Of a stretch of DNA of 64,000 nucleotides, positions 23,388 through 35,981 are shown in pieces (the stretch's first letter is position 1; each line of letters starts with the position of its first letter). The position numbers were made by a program, and so were the translations under genes. The notes under the pieces are model-generated. The model was not told where the DNA came from. It was given only the letters and a program-made list of their open reading frames with translations, and ran no database searches. This DNA comes from Haematobia irritans (Eukaryota; Arthropoda; Insecta; Diptera; Muscidae): assembly GCF_050003625.1 (NCBI RefSeq), contig NC_134400.1:226588085-226652084 (forward strand). Reading direction: 5' to 3'.

Positions 23388-25239
23388 TAGATGGGTGCGC
23401 GTGTGATAAAATTCACAAATATTAGGAAATTCTGAACTATTTTGTGGGAAGTACGATTTCCGTAAATCTATGAGCTTATGGGAAGTATGAATTTAGTAAA
23501 TCGTTATGCTTCATTTGTGTATACATTTTCCCCCTTTTTAGTTAATTTAACTAACGTACGAGTAAACAAAAAATTATAAAAGTTTTTCTCATATTGGAGG
23601 GTTCACTTCGTTTAGTGTAGTTGTACGAAATGAAACTGCATAATTTCCAACACTAATAAGCTTCGCCCAATCGTTTAATTTGTTTATTAAATACGGTAGA
23701 ATGAAGTCGTGTCGAAATTTAATTCAATTCATTTACCAAATCTTGAAAATGCCAACATTAAAATTTCTAATTATATTCCATGGGAGTTCCCGCGAATAAA
23801 TGAAATATATTGAAATTATTTTATTGTGTTTTTTATTCGAATTATTATCTGTTTAATTAAATATACATACAGTCGTCGCATTTTATATAGCTGCTTTTTG
23901 GTTTTTGTTCTCTTGCCTTATGGTTTATGTATTTAGATACCATGAAATTAAGTTATTTTAATTGTTCTTAATTAAATATATTTTTTGTTCTTTTGTTAAT
24001 CAATACTTCATTTTGGTTGTGTTTGATGATGATTGAATCTCTCTCAAATTAGGCATAGACTTAAGGTGGTTTTTAAATAGCACGTAAAAATACATAAATA
24101 TATGTTATATATATATAAGAATGTAGGTATGCATGTATATGTATAAATAGTTAATTTTTCTGTTATAGTTTTTAGTTATGAATAAGGTGTTTTTTTTTTG
24201 CTTGATTTGTTTTAAACAAATATGCAGATAGAACAATAGACTTGAAAACATAAACAACGATTAGCAAACTAATCCTCTTTTTTTTAGAAAAAAGAAAACA
24301 TGAAGATGAGCTCAGTGTAAATAGTTATGTAAATAGTATGGTCTTGCTGATCTCTTTCACTTTTATTTTTGCTGTTTCTTTTTCTAAATATTTATTTTAG
24401 TTTTTGTGTATATGTTGTCTTCATTTCACTATTATCATTAGCAGTAGCAAATAAATATAGAATCAATAACAATAAATAGTTTTTATTTTTGTTTTATTTG
24501 ATTTATTTTTTAATTTGATGTTCCATATTTGGTTTAGTTCAGGATATATAGTTCATCCTTCACCACAGAAAATAAACCCAATCAGGCAGTTTAACTTGGG
24601 TATTTAAATTTTAAAATCGTTCCAAACTTTTAGAAATGTTTACCTCCCTTATGTACTTCACCTCATGGTTTTATTTGGCTGAAACAAATGGCTATTGTAC
24701 CACAATAAAAACAAACAAAAATATACCAGCAGATTGTGAGTTCTGTTTTTGGCAGACTTTTTTCTATGAGTGTAATGATTTAGGGTATAATTTAGCGTTT
24801 GAGCGATTTGATTACAAAAATAAAAATCACATTTTACAAAAAAAAATGCTGTACAGAGAAAACACATTGGTTGAGACGACCGAGTTTAATGCCAACCTCT
24901 TTTTGAGCAGTTGAAGTTTCTATATGCTGATAATGGTGTAACCCGATCGACTCGGTCGACTCAATCGAATTATAGTGGTTGTGTCAAAATTATACGAGAC
25001 CAATTTTCAAAACCCGTTCCAACACGGATATAAAAAGGAGGTCCCTTTTCGTTGAGCTAAAACAGAATCGGACAGCATACATTGATAAGAACAAATTTCA
25101 CCACTTCATTTCTATTTTGTATTAATTAATTCAGGCCCAGCGACAACAGTTGCGGTAAATCTAATTAACAACTCGTAAATAGGCTGAAAAGCTTCTGATT
25201 AAAATTGTCATAAAATGGTTTTTGAAAAGAAAAGTCTTG

Positions 25240-25465
25240 TAACACACAGGGAAGGACTATGATCACCTCAACCCTGTTTCAAAAGCAAAATGTTATTATT
25301 TGACGGAGAACATGTTACATGTTTGCGGCAACAATGTTAGTTTCTTAAAAATTATATATATGATTTCGGCAACCATGTATATCTTTGACGAGAAAACAAC
25401 ATTTTTGCGGCCACCGTCTAAAAATAAACATATTTAGGGTGATCACATTCCTTTTCTGCGGGAAC
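25240..25465. repeat. F3 family fragment
   Basis: Words such as AACATGTTACATGTTTGCGG, AACAATGTT, CAACCATGTA and TTTTCTGCGGG match the interior and right end of the complete F3 copy at 3856-4972. Confidence 0.55.
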
Positions 25466-25574
25466 GCGTTTTGCGAATGAGCGTTCAAGAATTGATCAAA
25501 TATCTATTAAAATTTCAGAATTTATGTTGAAATTCAAAAAAAAACCGATGATATGTAAGTGGCATAACCTACTC

Positions 25575-26102
25575 CTGCACCCAAAAATAGTGCACTCACC
25601 GTGGAAGAAAATGTAGGTTTATTTTAGAAAATTTTAACTAAAAAAGTTTTCTAATTGCAACATGTTACAAATAAGTTTATAATTTTTGTCAAATTGAAGA
25701 AAATTTTTTAAAAATAATTAATTTTTTTCTATTGTTTAAGAAAATTTCATATGTTGAAAGAAAAAATTGGATTTAAAAATTGTTAAAATGCCTTTAGGGC
25801 TGTACGAAGTTCAAGACAGGTACAATTTTAGTAAAATTTACTCATTTGAGAGACTTATGAACACAATTTAAGCAAATTTGTGTCATTTTAAGAAAATATG
25901 AACAAATTTATTTTTTAGTAAAATTGTGCACTATATTTGTATACAACTTTTTTTCTTATTTTTAGTTCACGTCATTAAAGTTAGCAAAAAATGATTCAAA
26001 TAAGGAATATTTACTCATATTGTGCAGAATTTAACTAAAATCAACTAATCTTCAAACTAAAATAAAGTTCAATTGGCATTAAAGCCCCTTTTTTCTGGGT
26101 GT
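25575..26102. mobile_element. F4 family element, near-complete
   Basis: It begins CACCCAAAAATAG and ends TTTTTTCTGGGTG (an inverted match to CACCCAGAAAAAA). The inside has AGTAAAATT / AATTTTACT and AAAGTTCAATTGG words and a segment found in reverse at about 49900-50090. The outer TA is not preserved on the right, so the exact boundary is uncertain. Confidence 0.5.
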
Positions 26103-26939
26103 GGGATCGATCCAAATTCAAGTTGAACTTCTCATTAAAGAGAATTATATCGCGAAATTTAATATGTTTTAGGATTAAGAAAATATCGCTATATGAAATT
26201 TTGCTATTATGTCTTTCTACGACTTAATACATTATAAAAAAATAAAAAAAAATCAAAGGACATTCGTTAACGGCAACCGTGTGTAATTGATCATTACTAA
26301 AAACTTCCATTTCCAATCAATGGTTATTTTCTACGTGTAGAAAGAATATTGGTAAACAAGAAATAATTTTAAATTTATAGTAATTTGCTATAGTTAGAAA
26401 TCGTCATTTGGAATAATGTTTGTTTTGAAATTTTGTATGTACTTTTCAAAGGACTGAACATTATCCCTTAGAAAAGTGAATCTATGTATATTTTTCAACG
26501 TTAAACTGCATTATTGAAAGTTTTCAGTTTTCTGTGGCGGCAGGAATTTCAGCATAAGGCAAATTAAATGATTCTTGATATCAAGCATCTCATATATGTT
26601 ATAAACATTGTATTTTTAATGAAAATGTGTTACAGAGACCACAAATATTGTACCATAAATTCGTTCTAACCGGGGTACGTTATAAACGTGTTTGACTGTA
26701 GTAGAATCGGTTTATATAAGTTTGTATAGGTTTGGGATATATGTGTATATGAGTGTATAAGTTAGTAGCGTGTATGTATGTATATGCATTTTCCTATTAT
26801 AAATAAAATATATTTGATATATGTTTGATTATATGATGATTCTCTTTACCAAAGTGATAAATATGTGTGTGGTATATATGCGTATGCTTACGTCAAAGGT
26901 GGTTACATAGGACAGAGGAAACGATGATTTACTTTGTAA

Positions 26940-26990
26940 TAAATATGTATGTATGTATGTATGTATATATGTATATACATATGTATGTAT
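26940..26990. repeat. (TGTA)n / (TA)n microsatellite
   Basis: Runs of TATG/TGTA tetramers with interspersed TATA. Confidence 0.75.
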
Positions 26991-27756
26991 ATATTTTTAC
27001 TCCTACATAATTTCGATATAGTTATTGGACCAAAATTTATCATTATTTTATGTTGCTCTCTACAAAAATGAAGCCGTTCATAATGGTTTGTTGTTGTTTT
27101 TCCGTTTTGGGAATTATTACACTTTTGGATATTTACTCATTTTTAATTGCATGTTATATTCTTTAGTTGAAAATAAATGAGATTGAAAATATTGGAGAAA
27201 ATGTACTAATTTATATATAGAGACTTGAAGCTATACTATCATTTTTATTTTGGACAGAAAATTTAATTTCGAGGTTAATAAAAAGCCTATATTTAGTAAA
27301 CAAATAAAAATATATTTATTTATTAGCCATTATTGTCGTTTATTACGCTGTGTCTATTGGACTGGACAAAACAAAATAGCTACTTAGGTTCTAACGAAAT
27401 GATAGTGCTTTCATGGCTGATATTTATGTAAATAAAATATTATTTTTCATCAAATACGAAATATTGTAGAGTTAATTCAGCTCGAAAATTTAATATATCG
27501 AAGATCATTGATATTGCAAAAATGCAATTTAAAATAAAAATAGGGGTTTATCTAACCCATCTTGGTGCATCTCGTTTTGCGTTGTTTCAACTTCCTTTTA
27601 TTCAATCTGAAAAACAAAACTCTACAATGTTTTAACGGTTAAAGTTAACCCGAGAGAAGACATGCAATTTACTTTCTGTTAACCGGTAGTTAAAGCCTAA
27701 CGGAGCTACATGAAAATGGACGTAAGAAGGTTTACGACGTTTTTTGACGTGTGGTA

Positions 27757-28000
27757 ATGCGCTTTACAGACTATCAGTTATTCTGGACGGAATGTCGATG
27801 TTTGTAAAGAATCTTACAGTGTGTCGAATCGATACGACTTGTTGGCGATGACTAAGTAATCGGTAAATGTGTTATCGATCCCATAAACATGCAGAAGTAT
27901 CGATTTTGCCTTCGGACTTAACTTATAATGTGCACAATATATGAGATATGTTCGACACGAGCACTGTCGTCCGGAAAAACTGATAGTCTGTAAAGCGCAT
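27757..28000. mobile_element. 244-bp MITE with long terminal inverted repeats
   Basis: The left end reads ATGCGCTTTACAGACTATCA and the reverse complement of the right end is identical over those 20 bases. Homology continues with a few mismatches to about 37 bp (GTTATTCTGGACG versus GTTTTTCCGGACG). There is no coding content. The target duplication is unclear (TAAT appears next to both ends with one base offset). It is unlike F1-F6, so it belongs to another DNA transposon group. Confidence 0.7.
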
Positions 28001-28039
28001 AATGCGTATAGTTGTGGATATGCGAAGATGGGCACCAAT

Positions 28040-28177
28040 ATCTCAATCTAAATTTTAGTTTTATAAAATTTAGATTAATGCTAGATTGCTACTTCAAAAT
28101 ATCTTTATTTTGATTATGTCCAAAAATCCTTAAGAGAGGCCAAAATTTTTGGATCCAAGTCAATTTTGTTTTGAGTG
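28040..28177. repeat. F5 family right-end fragment
   Basis: CCTTAAGAGAGG...GGATCCAAGTCAATTTTGTT and TTGAGTG|TA match the right end of the complete F5 copy at 42830-43414. Confidence 0.5.
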
Positions 28178-29905
28178 TAGAATTCTACATATACAAGGTT
28201 CGGGATTTGTTTCACCTTTTTCGCTCTTTGCTTTCTTTAAATATATGTTATATAGTATGGTATGCATGAGTAAGCTTTGGGAATATACAGTCCTCAACGA
28301 TATATGTTAGCAACAATTTAGTTGAAAATATTGTCGTGAGGCCAAAGATTTCATGTCCTTAAAATACGAATGCAAATTATTCATTTGGGCATAGAAAACG
28401 CATTTCTCTAATATAAAGTTTTTTCCTTGTCCAAAAGCCGATAAACTTTTCCATGAAGTCGTCTTGTCCTTATTATTGATTTGACTTAAAAATGAGTATC
28501 ACAACATGAAAGAAACATTTTTTTAGGTAAGGTCAACTTGACTTCAGAAAAATTCATTAAATTTAAATTCAGAAAAATTCATTAAATTTAATGAAATTAT
28601 CTTTAAATTTGTTGTCTTTTTGAATCTTGACTACAAAGCAAAAAATCGTTGAAAAAATAGGACATGTTTTTCAACACTTTATTTTAAAGACGTTTTTTAC
28701 TTGAAACATAGCACAATTTCTACTGGAAGTCGAGTCTGCATTTGGAAAATAAAGTTGTCGTTAACTCGGTTTTAAAGAACTTTGATAGCATATGAAGAAA
28801 AAAAGCTGAAAAAATTAAAAATTAAAATTTGCTTCCTAGAAGCAAGTACACAAAACCCAAATTTAAAAGAAAATTGTGTCTTAAAAGTATCCTTACTTGT
28901 ATTCTCCTCTTCTCTGGCTCGGAATCAATACCAAATGTTTTAAAGTAAAGACAAAATCTTTGGAGCCGGGCATGCTTTTTTTTTAGTGTATATGCATGGT
29001 ATTGTTACCCATAATTGGATGTGTACATATATTTGTTCATTGGTTTTATAAGTCCTTAAGGAATATTCAAATCGACAAGGAATATTTTTAGTAAATACAT
29101 AATGGATAATAACATTGATATTGCTGTTGGTTGATGTGGGTTTATGGGTTCGGGAGCTCCACTAAATTTAATTACACAAATATGAATTACGAGTATAATG
29201 CTATGATCTATTTTCTAGTTTCGTCTTTTGTTTTACTGGCTCTAGGGGAATTAGTTTTTATTGTTTAGCTAACTTTTCTTTGGAGGCCTTGCTAAATGCA
29301 GCTGGTTATAGTCTTGCGCCTATTTCCGGTATTATAATCCGGAATGCTATGATTCGTGCTGTAAAAATGCTATACAACTGGCATTTGATGTTAAAGCAGT
29401 TCATATAAATAAATTGGTAATATATTTACATCGTCATATAAAGAAAATTATTTCCTACTTTAATTAAAAAGTTTTTTTTTACAAATTTTAAACAAAATTT
29501 TTTGAATAAAAAAACAAATGTCTTCATGTGAACTTTCATGTAAAAATATATTCCATGTTTGGATGTGGCTATAAAAAGCAAGCCAAAATCTTTAAATAAA
29601 AAGCAATTTGCTTTTACACGCTTGCTTCACATTCATGAAGAAAATCATCTTGAGCTATTTGAATATGAAGTTTCACAACGCAACTATTGTTATTGCGATC
29701 TAGAGTCTATTAGGAAATGTCATATATGAGATTCACGGCCATATGTACATCATTGCCATATATACACCCTCTATTTAAAAATCCACCTACAGAATCACAG
29801 AAAGACATTGAGAAAATCAATAAAGAAAACAGAACGACTAACACATAAATTTGAGTTGGGTAACAAAACTAATGATGGTCCGAGAGTAGAGTCATCTTAA
29901 AATAT

Positions 29906-31411
29906 TTATAAATTCGTTTCAGTTCTTTGACGCATTCCAGAAACAGTGCTCGAGGAAGAGGTGGAAATATTTATTGAAGTATTCCCTGCTGTAGCCAAAG
30001 TGGTACTGCCGTTACTACTTGTGCTTGTGGTTGTTGTGTTTGCACCATTGAAAGGGAAACTTAATACACGTTCTCCTTTTCCAGGCCCAAAGCCAGTACT
30101 CGATGTTGACGAAAATAGTTTTATGGGCCTTATGGTGGCATGTCTATTCAGGGGTGGAGCTGTTGAAAGGCCTGTGGTTGTTGTACGCATTGACCACTCA
30201 TTTTGTTTCAAAAGGAATTGCTTGACATTATATTCCATTTGGGCTATGTCCACATGCTGGTTGTTGGCCTGCAGATCGGGCTGCAGTGTTCTCGTCCTAT
30301 CACTGTCACTGGGGTAGTATTTGTAGTTGACTATATCACATGTCGGCTGTTCGGGCATTATTTGAGAGCACTGCGAACCGGAATCCGGGGGATCGGGTGA
30401 TGTGTAGGCCACCGGCAGGCCGGAGCGAGACGTGCGTCTGTAGTACGTCTTTGGTGTACTATAAGAATGACTATTAGATATCGAAGTGCCTGCATGTTTT
30501 GCCGGTGAATCGGGAACATTTGTGGCAGTATTATTTGCTTGCACGGAAAATTCTATTGGACTATCATTGTTTGGTTCAGACTTGGGTGAAAGGGATTCAT
30601 CGGAAGTTTTTATGGTGTCGTCTTGACTCGAGTTGGTGACTTGTTGGAATTGGGGTGTTGTCTTATAGCCCGAGTCCAAGGACATTTTCTCCACCGACAC
30701 TGAGTCCAAGTGATCTAGGGTGGAAAACGATGATGACTGGTTTTCTGTGGCTGAGGATTCGCAATGATTGAGCTTCTCTAAATCTGGATGATACGGTTGC
30801 TGACGCTCCAGTTGCTGTGTGTTATTCTGGACCCATTCGGCTACCCGACTTAGTTGCTGTCGCCTCAGTATAACCGTCTCGTGAAAGTCTATATTGTCAT
30901 TCAGGGAACTCGATTGAGTACCAGCAGAGTTTTTACAACTATTATCACAAGTCACGGGAGTGTGCTGTAAAACCATTCCCGTGTTCGTTTCTGTTTTCTT
31001 GTCACCTAACAATTTATCAGTCTTTTCTTCTGCAGCCAATAACGAAAGCTCATCATTTGCGTTTGGTCGCTTTGGATCCTTAGCGGTTGCCATTTCATCA
31101 GTTTGACCATTACAGTTATTGTCAACACGCTTCGTATTTGTCAACTCGGCCTGTGGATTTTCTACCTCTAGGGCCTCCTTGGCTGCTTCTATTGCTGTGT
31201 GCTGTTGCTGGTCATTGTTTAGGGTAGCCTTGGATGTTATAATGTCCTTACCATCATCGAGTTCTTCATCCAATAGGCGTTCCCGCCTTCGATATATGAT
31301 GGGTGTGATAGCCTCAATTGACTCGATATTGTCTAGAAGGATATTACTTTGTCCATTCTGTTGGATGCGCATTGCGCAAAGACGGGGTCCACGGTTCTTG
31401 GGATTTTCAGC
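29906..31411 (-). CDS. TJAP1-like gene, last coding exon (1506 nt)
   Basis: TCATTGCAG|GCTGAA acceptor, then 501 codons to TAA (29906-29908). It starts AENPKNRGPRLCAMRIQQNG. The middle contains AEWVQNNTQQLERQQPYHPD and Ser/Thr/Pro-rich tracts, and the end is a Ser/Thr homopolymer-like region closing RQRTETNL. It looks largely unstructured. The terminal TNL-type sequence is not a strong PDZ ligand. No internal repeats of known type. Confidence 0.88.
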   Translation of the reverse strand, partial: AENPKNRGPRLCAMRIQQNGQSNILLDNIESIEAITPIIYRRRERLLDEELDDGKDIITSKATLNNDQQQHTAIEAAKEALEVENPQAELTNTKRVDNNCNGQTDEMATAKDPKRPNANDELSLLAAEEKTDKLLGDKKTETNTGMVLQHTPVTCDNSCKNSAGTQSSSLNDNIDFHETVILRRQQLSRVAEWVQNNTQQLERQQPYHPDLEKLNHCESSATENQSSSFSTLDHLDSVSVEKMSLDSGYKTTPQFQQVTNSSQDDTIKTSDESLSPKSEPNNDSPIEFSVQANNTATNVPDSPAKHAGTSISNSHSYSTPKTYYRRTSRSGLPVAYTSPDPPDSGSQCSQIMPEQPTCDIVNYKYYPSDSDRTRTLQPDLQANNQHVDIAQMEYNVKQFLLKQNEWSMRTTTTGLSTAPPLNRHATIRPIKLFSSTSSTGFGPGKGERVLSFPFNGANTTTTSTSSNGSTTLATAGNTSINISTSSSSTVSGMRQRTETNL

Positions 31412-34400
31412 CTGCAATGACAAAATTATTAATCTCTAAACGAGTCCACTCTAAGATATGTCACTTACCTTAATGGTTTTAATGAGATTCCTATTGAAAT
31501 TCTCAAACATCTTTGCACCCTCACAGCTACTTGTTTTGCTCCACACACTCGTCACACTTCCAGTCATCGCTGTTTTAACCAGTCCACCAGACAGAGAGGC
31601 TTTCGATGTCTCCAAAGCACTTTTAGTGCTAGCGGTGGGTGACTTTATAGGCTCTCTCGAAATGGATCGTCGTAGTTCACATGAACTCTCAGTTCTAAGC
31701 TTTGTCTTAACATACAGAGGATCCTCGGCCGATTCTTCTGGAATATTTTCCCTCAAATTGGAGCCAAGTAAGGGCCTCTCTTCGTCCAAGACATCGTTAT
31801 TGCCATTGATGTCTTCTATAATTTTTTTAGACTTTTGTAAGATTGTTTGTTTTGTCTTCTCCTCCAGTAAATTTAGTGCTGTTCCTCCGCCGTCTATGAA
31901 ACGACGTTGATAGTGACTACCCGATTTCATGTTTTCCAGTAAGGTACTATAGGACAGCTTGATCGGAGCCATTGGCGTTATACCACCACTTTTGTGAGTG
32001 TAAGACCTCTCGCACAATCTATGACCCAAAATGGGATTAACCATGAGGTCGTCCTTTTTGGCAGGTGTAAAAAGTTTATCCATTTCATTTAGATCTGATA
32101 CAGAGCTCTTGGTTTCTGATATCACTGAATCGCTGGACTTGAGTAAATTTTTCGTATATGGGCTATTGGTACGCGATGGCGAATTCAGATTGCTGTAACA
32201 TCGCAAACACAACTGTGCACCGGTTTCATTTAGGTTTTCATTGCTGCAGTTTTTCGTTAAGGAAAAGGGCGTTTGTGTGGCAACCGAGTAGGAATGTGAT
32301 ACGTCTGCCAATACTGTTAGATCTTTGGAACATTGACATGTACCACAATGCTTCACTTCTCCGGCTTTTAACTCTTCTTGTAGAAATTTTGCCATGATCA
32401 CCGGCGAAATCATATCGTTGTCATTGATTGTAACTCCTCCATTGCTCTGTCCTCCATTAGTAACACTTCGAACTCCACTGTTAGATGTGATCATTTCATT
32501 GTTATTGTTAATAGTATCGCTATTAAAGTTGTTGTTATTCGTCATCGTGAATGATGGCTCCGAATTCAAATTGGCATCTGTCGAATAGAAAATATAAAAT
32601 TATTATGATTTGTTGTCATTGTTGATATGGAATAATTGGAGATGGACCATTATTTAAGATAGAACGTTCACATGTTACTTATCAATACGTGCTACCCAAT
32701 TTCGAATGTTATTTTTATGAAATTCCTGTTCCAAACTTTAAATAATGTTCCATAACTCAATATTAAACGTTAGTTTTATTAGTTTTTGTTTTTGTGATTT
32801 AAATCTATGTGATTGCAAATTAATTAATTAAATTAACAAATTAAAAAGGAAAACGCAAATAAATCAATACAAAGTGTTCAACTACTAAAATAAATAGTAA
32901 ATCGGCAGCAAACACGAAAAATAAATATTTACAATTAAAATTCCACAAAAACATTGTCATTGCGCTCAATAGCAGAAGTCCTCTTTCATTTGAAAAATAA
33001 TTTTGAAATGCAACAACCGTTTGTTTTGTTGAGAGTCCAAGCTATGAAATGTTGCAAAAATCAATCAATTGCTGAGTGGTAATTGTAGTGATGTTTGTTT
33101 GTGTGGCTCAAGGCTAGTTGGTTGTGCAGGCTTTACAAATGGTATAATTTTATCAAAGTGAGGAATGCCACAAAATTAACTGGGAAACACACACACTCCA
33201 ATTATGGTCTGATTGCATATAGAGAAAGGGTTGTTAATTGAAATTCGAGCAGGATAGCAGAGAAGATAGTTTCGACGCATCGTTTCTAGTTGTGTTACAG
33301 AAAACCGAAATCTATGAGAACAAGACTAAACAAAGATGTTTATCATACACTCATAGAAAAAAGTCTGCTAAAAACAGCAGTCTATGTCTGCTGTTATATT
33401 TTTGTACTTCAGGGCCTAAAGTAGAATTACATACCATGCGTTCAATGCGTCCAAAGAGTAAAAATTTCTCTTTGAAATCAAAAGCTCGAATAGTCTGCCG
33501 CAAACAGAAAAAAATCAACTCTTCCATCAACGCACGGATTGACGCATGGTGTGTAATTCAACCTTAATGAACAACAATTTATAAAATTTTTAGGTTATAA
33601 ATTTTCCCCCAAAGCATATTTAAGAACCAAAAGTAGTTATTGGTATATTTTTGCACTGTAATATATCTACAAGCTCCTAAATACGATCAGCAAACATTTT
33701 GTTTGCTGTTATGTCTCAATTCCATAAAGATTCAGATTTTTGGTCAAATACTATAGATGTTCATAAAATATTGTTTTAATTATGCTAGGATAGCTCCTAA
33801 GTTGACATTTTTATTTGTTTTAGCCAAAACAAAACATGTTTTAGTGTAATCGAGCTTAAAAAATAGCAGGAAATGCTACTAACAAATTTCTTTGGGTGTA
33901 CTCTTAATATTATCATGACGACGGAGCATACCAGAATATCAGAGAATAAAATTGAAAGAGAGTAAGATGAAGGATTGTAGGGTCGTGAGCATGCGAACGA
34001 AGTTTATAGCACATTGATCTCAAATAGGAGTGACAAACTTTAACGCACATATGACAAAACAAAGATCCCGTCATTTGGGAGGAAAATTGCAAAGATTGAA
34101 TTTGAATCACACAAAGTGACTTTCCGACTTTTACCAATTTTTTGTAATGTCCCCCACATTCAGTTCATCTGCTGCTTTATATTCTGTATTGACGGGTGTT
34201 TGTTTGTCCCTTATGATGAAGTTAATTACTGAATTATTAACTTTAATTTTATTTTATAAAAATTATGTTTATATAAACCCACCCTACAGTTAATAATGAA
34301 TATTTACAATTTATTCAAAATACTCATGAAGCATTCAAATGATTAGTAAGCAATGTGAGAGCTACTTGTGTCTGATTTTTTCCCATTTTAAAGTGCAAAT

Positions 34401-35754
34401 ATGCAAACATTCAGCTAGTGTCTGTAAGAGTATTGGGGGTGATTGTATTGCTACCTATAGAATTCGAAACAAAAAGTAAATAATTAAATTGGAATAATAA
34501 ATTAAAGCAAATAAAAATGGTGGCACAAAAGCATGGTCTACTAACACTTACCGAGGCCCCTCATAGAATATACCATGGCGGTGGGAGGAAATGGACAAGA
34601 CTCGCGCGGCGGTGAATCTGATGCAGGAAGAACTTTGTAGGCAGCTGTTGTTGATACACCCACGCCAGTTATACTCCCTTCGGAATCTGAATGGGAATTT
34701 GTATCCAAACGCATGTATGTTGATACCTTGGATTGAATATCAATAGGAAGCTGTAAATGAACAGGGGAAGAAATAAAATTTATTTTATAATAATAATTAC
34801 ATTTCATCAGAGTCTGTGTGGCTTAGAGATCATTAGTATTCGTAAGTGTTTAAGCTTGAATCCTGGTCTCTATACAGTAAAAAAGTTCTCTTATTGCAAC
34901 TGCAATGAATAGGAGCATGCTTCCTTTGCACGAATTTACGATAAATGTTCCCTGATGCTGTGTGAAATATTTAGGTACCCAGGTACAATTGAAGAAATCA
35001 GTAAATTGTATACAAAAGCGTAATAAGACGTAATCCCTTCACGACGTAAACCAATATTTTTGGAAAGTACTTCATTCCTAACCGCAAGCTGAACCTTTAA
35101 CAATAGCTCTGTAACTATAGAGAGGTAAGCTCATTCATAAAGCAATAATACCATATAAACATAGAAAGTAAACTATTTTATGGGATGCAAATTTTGGACT
35201 AAACTGTATTCAAGTTTCTGAGATTTCCGTAATGTGTTGTTAAAATAACGATAATTTACTGATATTTTGGATCTTTTTAACTACCATTTTCGAAATTCTT
35301 TCTCGGAAAGAAAAAATGACGTACAAGCAAAGAAAAAAATCATTGACGTACTAACTTCCTAATAATTTTGTACGGTTATAAGAATAATACGTGGAATAAA
35401 GAAAATTGCATTAGGCCCGGCAAAGTTTCATAATAATTTTTAAAAATAAACTACAACAAAATATTTGTTTTGCAATTTGCAAAATCTTTAGTATCAGTTT
35501 AACGACATAGTATCAGTTTAAAATATTTAAAGTGTAAAAAGCGGATTTCAACCAGAGACCAGTACTATGTTTGGTTTTACCATTGATAATCAATACATTT
35601 TCAAGATAAAGACAAACAATTGAAATTCCTAACTAACATACAATTAAATAATGTATTGCAATTTCCTTACCGATGAAATTTTTTGAGGCACAAAACTGTC
35701 CGGCTTACACTGCAGCAATTGTATAGCCAAATTGATATCTGTCTTATACCGCTC
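29906..35754 (-). CDS. TJAP1/BEGAIN (Pilt)-like protein gene, last four coding exons
   Basis: Exons in transcript order are 35671-35754, 34552-34750, 31469-32577 and 29906-31411. All splice sites are GT-AG and phases agree (0, 1, 0), giving 965 codons including the stop. The first visible exon reads ERYKTDINLAIQLLQCKPDS and onwards. This resembles the conserved motif that closes the coiled coil in vertebrate TJAP1 (Pilt) and BEGAIN (ERYxxDxNLAxQLLxC, then LPxDxQ). Those proteins are cortical or Golgi/junction scaffolds. The remaining ~930 residues are low-complexity, rich in Ser, Thr and Asn, with a small Cys cluster (KHCGTCQC) near the start of the third exon, and no enzyme domain. The N-terminal coiled-coil exons should lie to the right but were not found. 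Introns host an F6 element (33348-33898). F2 and F1 elements lie just upstream and are probably also intronic. Gene structure is secure; the family name rests mainly on one exon. Confidence 0.72.
31469..32577 (-). CDS. TJAP1-like gene, 1109-nt exon
   Basis: TTCGACAG|ATGCC acceptor and ATTAAG|GTAAGTG donor. The frame is open throughout. It begins DANLNSEPSF with an Asn-rich segment, then AKFLQEELKAGEVKHCGTCQ and a second Cys pair (LCLRCYSN). The rest is Ser/Lys-rich, disordered-looking sequence. The two Cys pairs could bind a metal ion, but no known finger is recognised. Confidence 0.85.
32578..34551 (-). other. Intron of the TJAP1-like gene with an F6 element
   Basis: GT-AG bounded 1974-nt intron. 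Apart from the complete F6 element (33348-33898) it is AT-rich sequence with no further exon seen. Confidence 0.75.
33348..33898. mobile_element. F6 family TA-flanked element, complete
   Basis: 551 bp between TA at 33346-33347 and 33899-33900. The ends are CACTCATAGAAAAAAGTCTGC and, reverse-complemented, CACCCAAAGAAATTTG. Short words CTGCT/AGCAG recur in both orientations (CTGCTAAAAACAGCAG at the left, TAGCAGGAAATGCTA at the right). It lies in an intron of the TJAP1-like gene. Confidence 0.75.
34552..34750 (-). CDS. TJAP1-like gene, 199-nt exon
   Basis: TTACAG|CTTCCT acceptor and CCTCG|GTAAGTG donor. It encodes LPIDIQSKVSTYMRLD and a Ser/Pro-rich stretch to YSMRGL, and leaves phase 1. The LPxDxQ start continues the TJAP1-type motif of the previous exon. 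Confidence 0.8.
35671..35754 (-). CDS. TJAP1-like gene, conserved 84-nt exon
   Basis: TTTCAG|GAGCGG acceptor and TCATCG|GTAAGG donor. It encodes exactly 28 residues in phase 0, ending FVPQKISS. This is the part best conserved with TJAP1/BEGAIN. Confidence 0.8.
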
Positions 35755-35981
35755 CTGAAAGAAAATGAGAAAAGAAAGAAAAAAATAATTTAATCTTATG
35801 GCTTTACCTTATATGCAATTTGTTTTCCTGGTGTCGACATGGATTTGACGTAGTATAATTTTATGGTAGTATTTTGTCTTTTTATTGTTTGAAATGCCAT
35901 TAAGAAATTAGATCTTTCATTGGGAATATATTTATGTATATACACAAAATATTTTTATTGTTTAAGTTGTATGCAATTCTA

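Larger units (their letters stand above)
23390..29900. other. Non-coding stretch downstream of the TJAP1-like gene
   Basis: AT-rich, with no credible coding exon. It may include the 3' untranslated region of the minus-strand gene ending at 29906. It holds a diverged SINE piece (~25010-25115), an F3 fragment (~25240-25465), an F4 element (25575-26102), an F3-type right end (~26315-26337), a TGTA microsatellite, a long-TIR MITE (27757-28000) and F5 fragments (to 28177 and ~28380-28990). Confidence 0.5.

Noticed and set aside
24636..24914. 92-codon plus-strand frame
   Set aside because: Composition matches AT-rich chance frames and the opposite strand is equally open; no splice or promoter support.
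29946..32588. Plus-strand frames opposite the TJAP1-like exons
   Set aside because: Antisense to exons with consistent splice phases; composition is hydrophobic by mirror effect only.
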